DNA from: an uncultured Eubacteriales bacterium
GTDB taxonomy: Bacteria; Bacillota_A; Clostridia; Peptostreptococcales; Anaerovoracaceae
Assembly (NCBI GenBank): GCA_902790885.1
Contig: CADATR010000006.1
Coordinates: 1-25,157 of the forward strand
Direction of reading: 5' to 3'
DNA length: 25,157 nt
The notes beneath the pieces are model-generated. The model made no database searches. It was not told the DNA's origin and worked only from the letters and a program-made list of their open reading frames with translations. Below are positions 21,509-25,157 of this stretch, piece after piece. The position numbers were made by a program, and so were the translations under genes. Within the stretch, counting starts at the first letter, position 1. The number at the start of each line of letters is the position of its first letter.

Positions 21509-24172
21509 ATGAAGAACCTCGCAAAGACATATGATCCGAAGGATTTCGAAGACCGCATCTATGAGATGTGGGAGACAGAAGGCGCTTTTGACGCTGATGT
21601 CGACAAGGACAAAAAACCTTTCACCATCATGATGCCGCCTCCGAATATCACGGGACAGCTTCATATGGGACACGCGCTTGACCAGACTCTGCAGGATGTA
21701 CTCACAAGATATAAAAGAATGCAGGGTTACAGCGCTCTGTGGCTTCCGGGATCGGATCACGCCAGCATAGCGACTGAGGTAAAGGTGGCCAATGAGCTCA
21801 GAGAAAAGACCGGCCGCGACAAGAGAGACTTTACAAGAGAGGAGTTCCTCGCCCACGCGTGGGCATGGAAGAAGGAATACGGCGGGCGCATCACGAAGCA
21901 GTGCCGCAAGCTCGGCGACTCCTGCGACTGGAGACGCGAGCGCTTTACCATGGATGAAACATGCAACAAGGCCGTAGTAAAGTTCTTTATCAACCTTTAT
22001 GAAAAGGGCTGGATCTACAAGGGCAACCGCCTGATCAACTGGTGCCCGTGCTGCAAGACTTCGCTCTCCGATGCTGAAGTTGAACACGAGGACGAGAACG
22101 GAAAGTACTGGTACTTCAGATACCCGGCAAAGGATGGAGGCGAGGGCATCACCGTAGCAACATCCAGACCTGAGACAATGTTCGGAGATATCGCTATCGC
22201 GGTGCATCCGAGCGATGAAAGATACAAGGACCTCGTAGGCAAGACTGTTATCCTTCCTCTGGTCGGAAGAGAGATCCCTGTCATCGCTGATGAGTATCCG
22301 GATCCTGAAAAGGGAACCGGTGCGGTAAAGATCACTCCGGCTCACGACCCTAACGACTTTGAAGTGGGACAGAGACATGATCTCGAGATCATCTCGTGCA
22401 TGAACGATGATGCTACGATGAATGAGCACGCGGGCAAGTATGCCGGCATGGACAGATATGAGTGCAGAAAGGCATGGGTAAAAGATCTTGAGGAAGGCGG
22501 CTTCCTCGTAAAGACAGAAGACATGGTGATCCCTGTAGGAAAGTGCTACAGATGTCACAATGCCGTTGAGCCTATGATGAGCGATCAGTGGTTCGTCAGG
22601 ATGAGCGAGCTCGCGAAGCCTGCCATAAATGCAGTTGAATCCGGACGCCTTAAATTCGTGCCTGAGAGATTCAGCAAGGTCTATCTCAACTGGCTGTATG
22701 ATATCCGCGACTGGTGCATTTCGAGACAGCTCTGGTGGGGACACAGGATCCCTGCGTATTACTGCGATGAGTGCGGCGAGATCGTCGTAGCGGCTGAGAA
22801 GCCTGAGGTATGCCCTAAGTGCGGATGCAGGCATTTCACACAGGACGAGGACGTTCTCGATACATGGTTCAGCTCTGCTCTCTGGCCGTTCTCAACACTC
22901 GGATGGCCTGAGAAGACAGAAGCTCTCGATTACTTCTATCCTAACAGCGTTCTGGTTACGGGATATGACATCATATTCTTCTGGGTAGTAAGGATGGTTT
23001 TCTCGGGATATGAGTGCATGGGAGACGCGCCTTATGACTACGTATTCGTTCACGGCCTGGTAAGGGACGAGCTCGGACGCAAGATGTCCAAGTCTCTCGG
23101 CAACGGAGTCGATCCGCTTGAGTCCATAGACCAGTACGGAGCTGACGCTCTGAGATTCATGCTCTGCACAGGAATCTCCCCGGGAAACGATACGAGATAC
23201 ATCCCTAAGAGGATAGAGGCTGCGCGTAACTTCGCCAACAAGCTCTGGAATGCTTCAAGATTTACTATAATGAATCTTCAGGATGAGTCCGGCGAATGGC
23301 TCCCTATGGGTTATGACGAGGCAGACCTTAAGGATGAAGACAAGTGGATCCTTCATATGGCCAATGAAGGAGCTAATTATATAACCGAGATGCTCGACAA
23401 ATTCGAACTCGGTCTTGCGGGACAGAGAGTATACGAGCTCATCTGGGATGTTTACTGCGACTGGTACATCGAGATGGTGAAGGGCAGACTCTATGGCGAT
23501 GATGAAGAGGATAAGAAGGTCGCGAGGGCGGTGCTTACAAAGGTCCTGAAAGACCTCCTGAAGTTCCTGCATCCTTTCATGCCTTTCATCACTGAAGAGA
23601 TCTGGAGCGTTCTGCCTCACGATGACGGCAGGACAGGCCGCGACGCGATGCTCATCAGGGCTGAGTGGCCTGAGTATGACGCATCCATGGATTACGGCGA
23701 TTCCGTTCGCAGGATCGGCACAGCCATGGCGGTCATCAAGGCTGTCCGCAACATTCGCGCTGAAGCCGAGGCTGCTCCGGGAAGAAAGCTCAACCTCATC
23801 GTAAGGACAGACTCGCTCGCTTCAGATATCGAAGCTGTTGCTGAGCGCATCCGCAAGCTGGCCAACGTCGTTGAGATAGACATCAGGGGAACAGACTTTG
23901 AGATGCCGTCAGATGTAATGACTGCCGTTATCGACGGAGCTGAGATCGCTGTAAAGCTCGACGACCTGGTAGACAGGGATGCCGAGATAGAGAGACTCAC
24001 AAAAGAAAAGGCAAGACTCGAGAGTGAAGTTGCCCGCGTTGAAAAGAAGCTCGCCAATCAGGGCTTCGTTGCAAAGGCTCCTCAGAAGCTCGTTGAAGAA
24101 GAGAAGGCAAAGGGCGAGAAATACCGCGAGATGCTTGCTGTCGTTATAGCCCGTCTCGATTCACTGAAATAA
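21509..24172 (+). CDS. valS: valyl-tRNA synthetase
   Basis: Charges tRNA-Val with valine and edits mischarged threonine. The 887-residue class I enzyme has the HIGH-type motif PPNITGQLHMGH (44-55), the CP1 editing domain (about 180-340, with TSRPETMFGDIA), zinc-binding-like cysteine pairs in WCPCCKTS and in YYCDECGE...CPKCGC, and KMSKS at 525-529. The anticodon-binding helical domain follows, and the C-terminal coiled coil starts near 820 (DAEIERLTKEKARLESEVARVEKKL). AGGAG lies 13 bases before the ATG, somewhat distant, but no better start fits. No T-box leader precedes it, since relQ ends 17 bases upstream. folC starts two bases after its stop, the common Bacillota order valS-folC. Confidence 0.98.
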   Translation: MKNLAKTYDPKDFEDRIYEMWETEGAFDADVDKDKKPFTIMMPPPNITGQLHMGHALDQTLQDVLTRYKRMQGYSALWLPGSDHASIATEVKVANELREKTGRDKRDFTREEFLAHAWAWKKEYGGRITKQCRKLGDSCDWRRERFTMDETCNKAVVKFFINLYEKGWIYKGNRLINWCPCCKTSLSDAEVEHEDENGKYWYFRYPAKDGGEGITVATSRPETMFGDIAIAVHPSDERYKDLVGKTVILPLVGREIPVIADEYPDPEKGTGAVKITPAHDPNDFEVGQRHDLEIISCMNDDATMNEHAGKYAGMDRYECRKAWVKDLEEGGFLVKTEDMVIPVGKCYRCHNAVEPMMSDQWFVRMSELAKPAINAVESGRLKFVPERFSKVYLNWLYDIRDWCISRQLWWGHRIPAYYCDECGEIVVAAEKPEVCPKCGCRHFTQDEDVLDTWFSSALWPFSTLGWPEKTEALDYFYPNSVLVTGYDIIFFWVVRMVFSGYECMGDAPYDYVFVHGLVRDELGRKMSKSLGNGVDPLESIDQYGADALRFMLCTGISPGNDTRYIPKRIEAARNFANKLWNASRFTIMNLQDESGEWLPMGYDEADLKDEDKWILHMANEGANYITEMLDKFELGLAGQRVYELIWDVYCDWYIEMVKGRLYGDDEEDKKVARAVLTKVLKDLLKFLHPFMPFITEEIWSVLPHDDGRTGRDAMLIRAEWPEYDASMDYGDSVRRIGTAMAVIKAVRNIRAEAEAAPGRKLNLIVRTDSLASDIEAVAERIRKLANVVEIDIRGTDFEMPSDVMTAVIDGAEIAVKLDDLVDRDAEIERLTKEKARLESEVARVEKKLANQGFVAKAPQKLVEEEKAKGEKYREMLAVVIARLDSLK

Positions 24173-24174
24173 AA

Positions 24175-25157
24175 ATGGCAAGTTTTGACGGACTGGACAG
24201 GATGAAAGCCCTGCTTGCTGCCCTCGGCGATCCCGAGGAGGGCTTCAGGGCAATACATATTGCCGGAACCAACGGAAAGGGCTCTACTGCCGTCATGACG
24301 GCTTCCATTCTCGAGGAAGCCGGCTATACGGTCGGCCTCTATACATCTCCGCATCTTGAAAATGAATGCGAGAGAGTACAGATATGGGACGGCACGCACC
24401 ACATGATAGAGCAGGACCGCTTCGATGAGCTGAAGGCAAGGGCGAAGGCAGCCTCTGAGAACGCCACGGTGTTCGAGGTGTATACGGCTGCCGCGTATCT
24501 TTACTTCGCTGAGATGCGTCCGGATTATGTGGTGCTCGAGACAGGACTCGGGGGAAGACTCGACTCAACGAACACCATTGAAAAGCCTCTTGTGTCGGTA
24601 ATAACGCAGGTAGGCCTCGATCACACTGCCGAGCTCGGAAAAACCATATTCAGGATCGCTCACGAGAAGGCAGGCATCATAAAGCCCGGCGTTCCTGTGG
24701 TATCTCAGACAGCTGATCTCAATGTAAAAAACATATTGAGGCGTACAGCTGAGGAAAATGGCTGTGAGTTCATTGACGTGTCGGCCGTATATGACAGATA
24801 CAAAGGCCTTGAACTGTCGATGAAGGGCGAGCATCAGTACAGAAATGCCGCGACAGCCGCTGAAGCGGTAAAGGCCTCCGGGATAGAAGTCTCAGACGAG
24901 GCGATCACGATAGGGCTCGAAAATGCGTATCTGCCGGGAAGGTTTGAGATACTCGATGAAGACAGGGCAGGGGGCACGGAACCGTATTTCATAGTGGACG
25001 GAGCTCACAATCCCGACGCGGCGGAAGCTCTCACGGAAACACTTTCTGCATTTGCGCGCGGGCATCGCATAAAAAGAATCTTTGTAATTTTTGGATGCAT
25101 GAAAGACAAGAATTACACTCGTATGATACAATTATTGACAGATAATACGAGAGGATG
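24175..25157 (+). CDS. folC: folylpolyglutamate synthase/dihydrofolate synthase (partial, right edge)
   Basis: Adds glutamate to folates, and in many bacteria also to dihydropteroate. About 327 codons are visible; the C-terminus lies past the right edge. The Mur-ligase P-loop is GTNGKGS (31-37). TSPHLENECERVQI, VLETGLGGRLDSTN, VGLDHTAELGKTIFRIAHEKAGIIKP and VDGAHNPDAA are family motifs. The start ATG 24175 lies two bases after valS and gives only about 30 residues before the P-loop, whereas FolC proteins usually have about 45 with a YxxALxYIxSL helix. No upstream in-frame start restores it, so the N-terminus is short. The ribosome site is weak, suggesting coupling to valS. Together with the FolD-like gene it forms a one-carbon/folate pair. 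Confidence 0.95.
   Translation, partial: MASFDGLDRMKALLAALGDPEEGFRAIHIAGTNGKGSTAVMTASILEEAGYTVGLYTSPHLENECERVQIWDGTHHMIEQDRFDELKARAKAASENATVFEVYTAAAYLYFAEMRPDYVVLETGLGGRLDSTNTIEKPLVSVITQVGLDHTAELGKTIFRIAHEKAGIIKPGVPVVSQTADLNVKNILRRTAEENGCEFIDVSAVYDRYKGLELSMKGEHQYRNAATAAEAVKASGIEVSDEAITIGLENAYLPGRFEILDEDRAGGTEPYFIVDGAHNPDAAEALTETLSAFARGHRIKRIFVIFGCMKDKNYTRMIQLLTDNTRG

Noticed and set aside
21488..22834. 448-codon ORF on the minus strand
   Set aside because: It is fully antisense to valS, whose protein has all class I synthetase motifs; the minus-strand product has no recognisable family.
1..25157. CRISPR arrays, insertion sequences, phage genes or selenoprotein genes
   Set aside because: No direct-repeat array, transposase or terminal inverted repeat was seen, and none of the recognised genes contains an in-frame UGA despite the sel locus.

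Overview
This window looks like a chromosomal segment of an anaerobic, low-to-mid GC member of the Clostridia (Bacillota). The evidence is the purine-rich Shine-Dalgarno sites, tightly packed operons, the EpsC-type serine acetyltransferase, the TIGR03905/TSCPD small protein, RelQ, and a complete selC-selA-selB selenocysteine locus. A placement near Anaerovoracaceae/Peptostreptococcales is only a guess. I see no insertion sequence, phage gene, CRISPR array or rRNA.

Region 1 (1-6280) handles the aspartate-family amino acids. On the minus strand thrC leads an apparent operon with an ACT-domain regulator and a LysR regulator cut by the left edge; its N-terminus resembles the selenium-metabolism-associated LysR family. 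Divergently, hom, aspartate kinase and asd run on the plus strand and end at a strong terminator. The 281-bp divergent spacer carries a good thrC promoter and two GACAA/TTGTC inverted repeats. ThrB is not in the window.

Region 2 (6281-6853) has no recognisable protein gene. It does have a minus-strand promoter at 6663-6690 and a minus-strand terminator at 6301-6336, about 330-355 nt apart, which suggests an unrecognised small RNA gene or a transcript with tiny ORFs.

Region 3 (6854-12045) holds two operons. The first is a deoxy-nucleotidase gene overlapping larE. The second has its own sigma-A-like promoter and runs udk, a stand-alone LarC C-terminal domain, purine nucleoside phosphorylase, an HD-domain hydrolase, a TSCPD protein and serine O-acetyltransferase, closed by a terminator. 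It combines nucleoside salvage with pieces of the nickel-pincer-nucleotide (NPN) pathway, without larA, larB or the LarC N-terminal half nearby.

Region 4 (12025-25157) starts with selC (tRNA-Sec), whose likely promoter lies inside the preceding terminator. A dense plus-strand run follows: selA, selB, a lipoprotein, an Mrp/NBP35 ATPase, potA-potB-potC (no potD in the window), a FolD-like protein lacking key cyclohydrolase residues, relQ, valS and folC (cut by the right edge). Most gaps are under 70 bp, so much of it may be co-transcribed.

The points most worth follow-up are the candidate minus-strand RNA, the orphan LarC2 with a three-cysteine LarE, the active-site-depleted FolD, and the selC promoter/leader arrangement.
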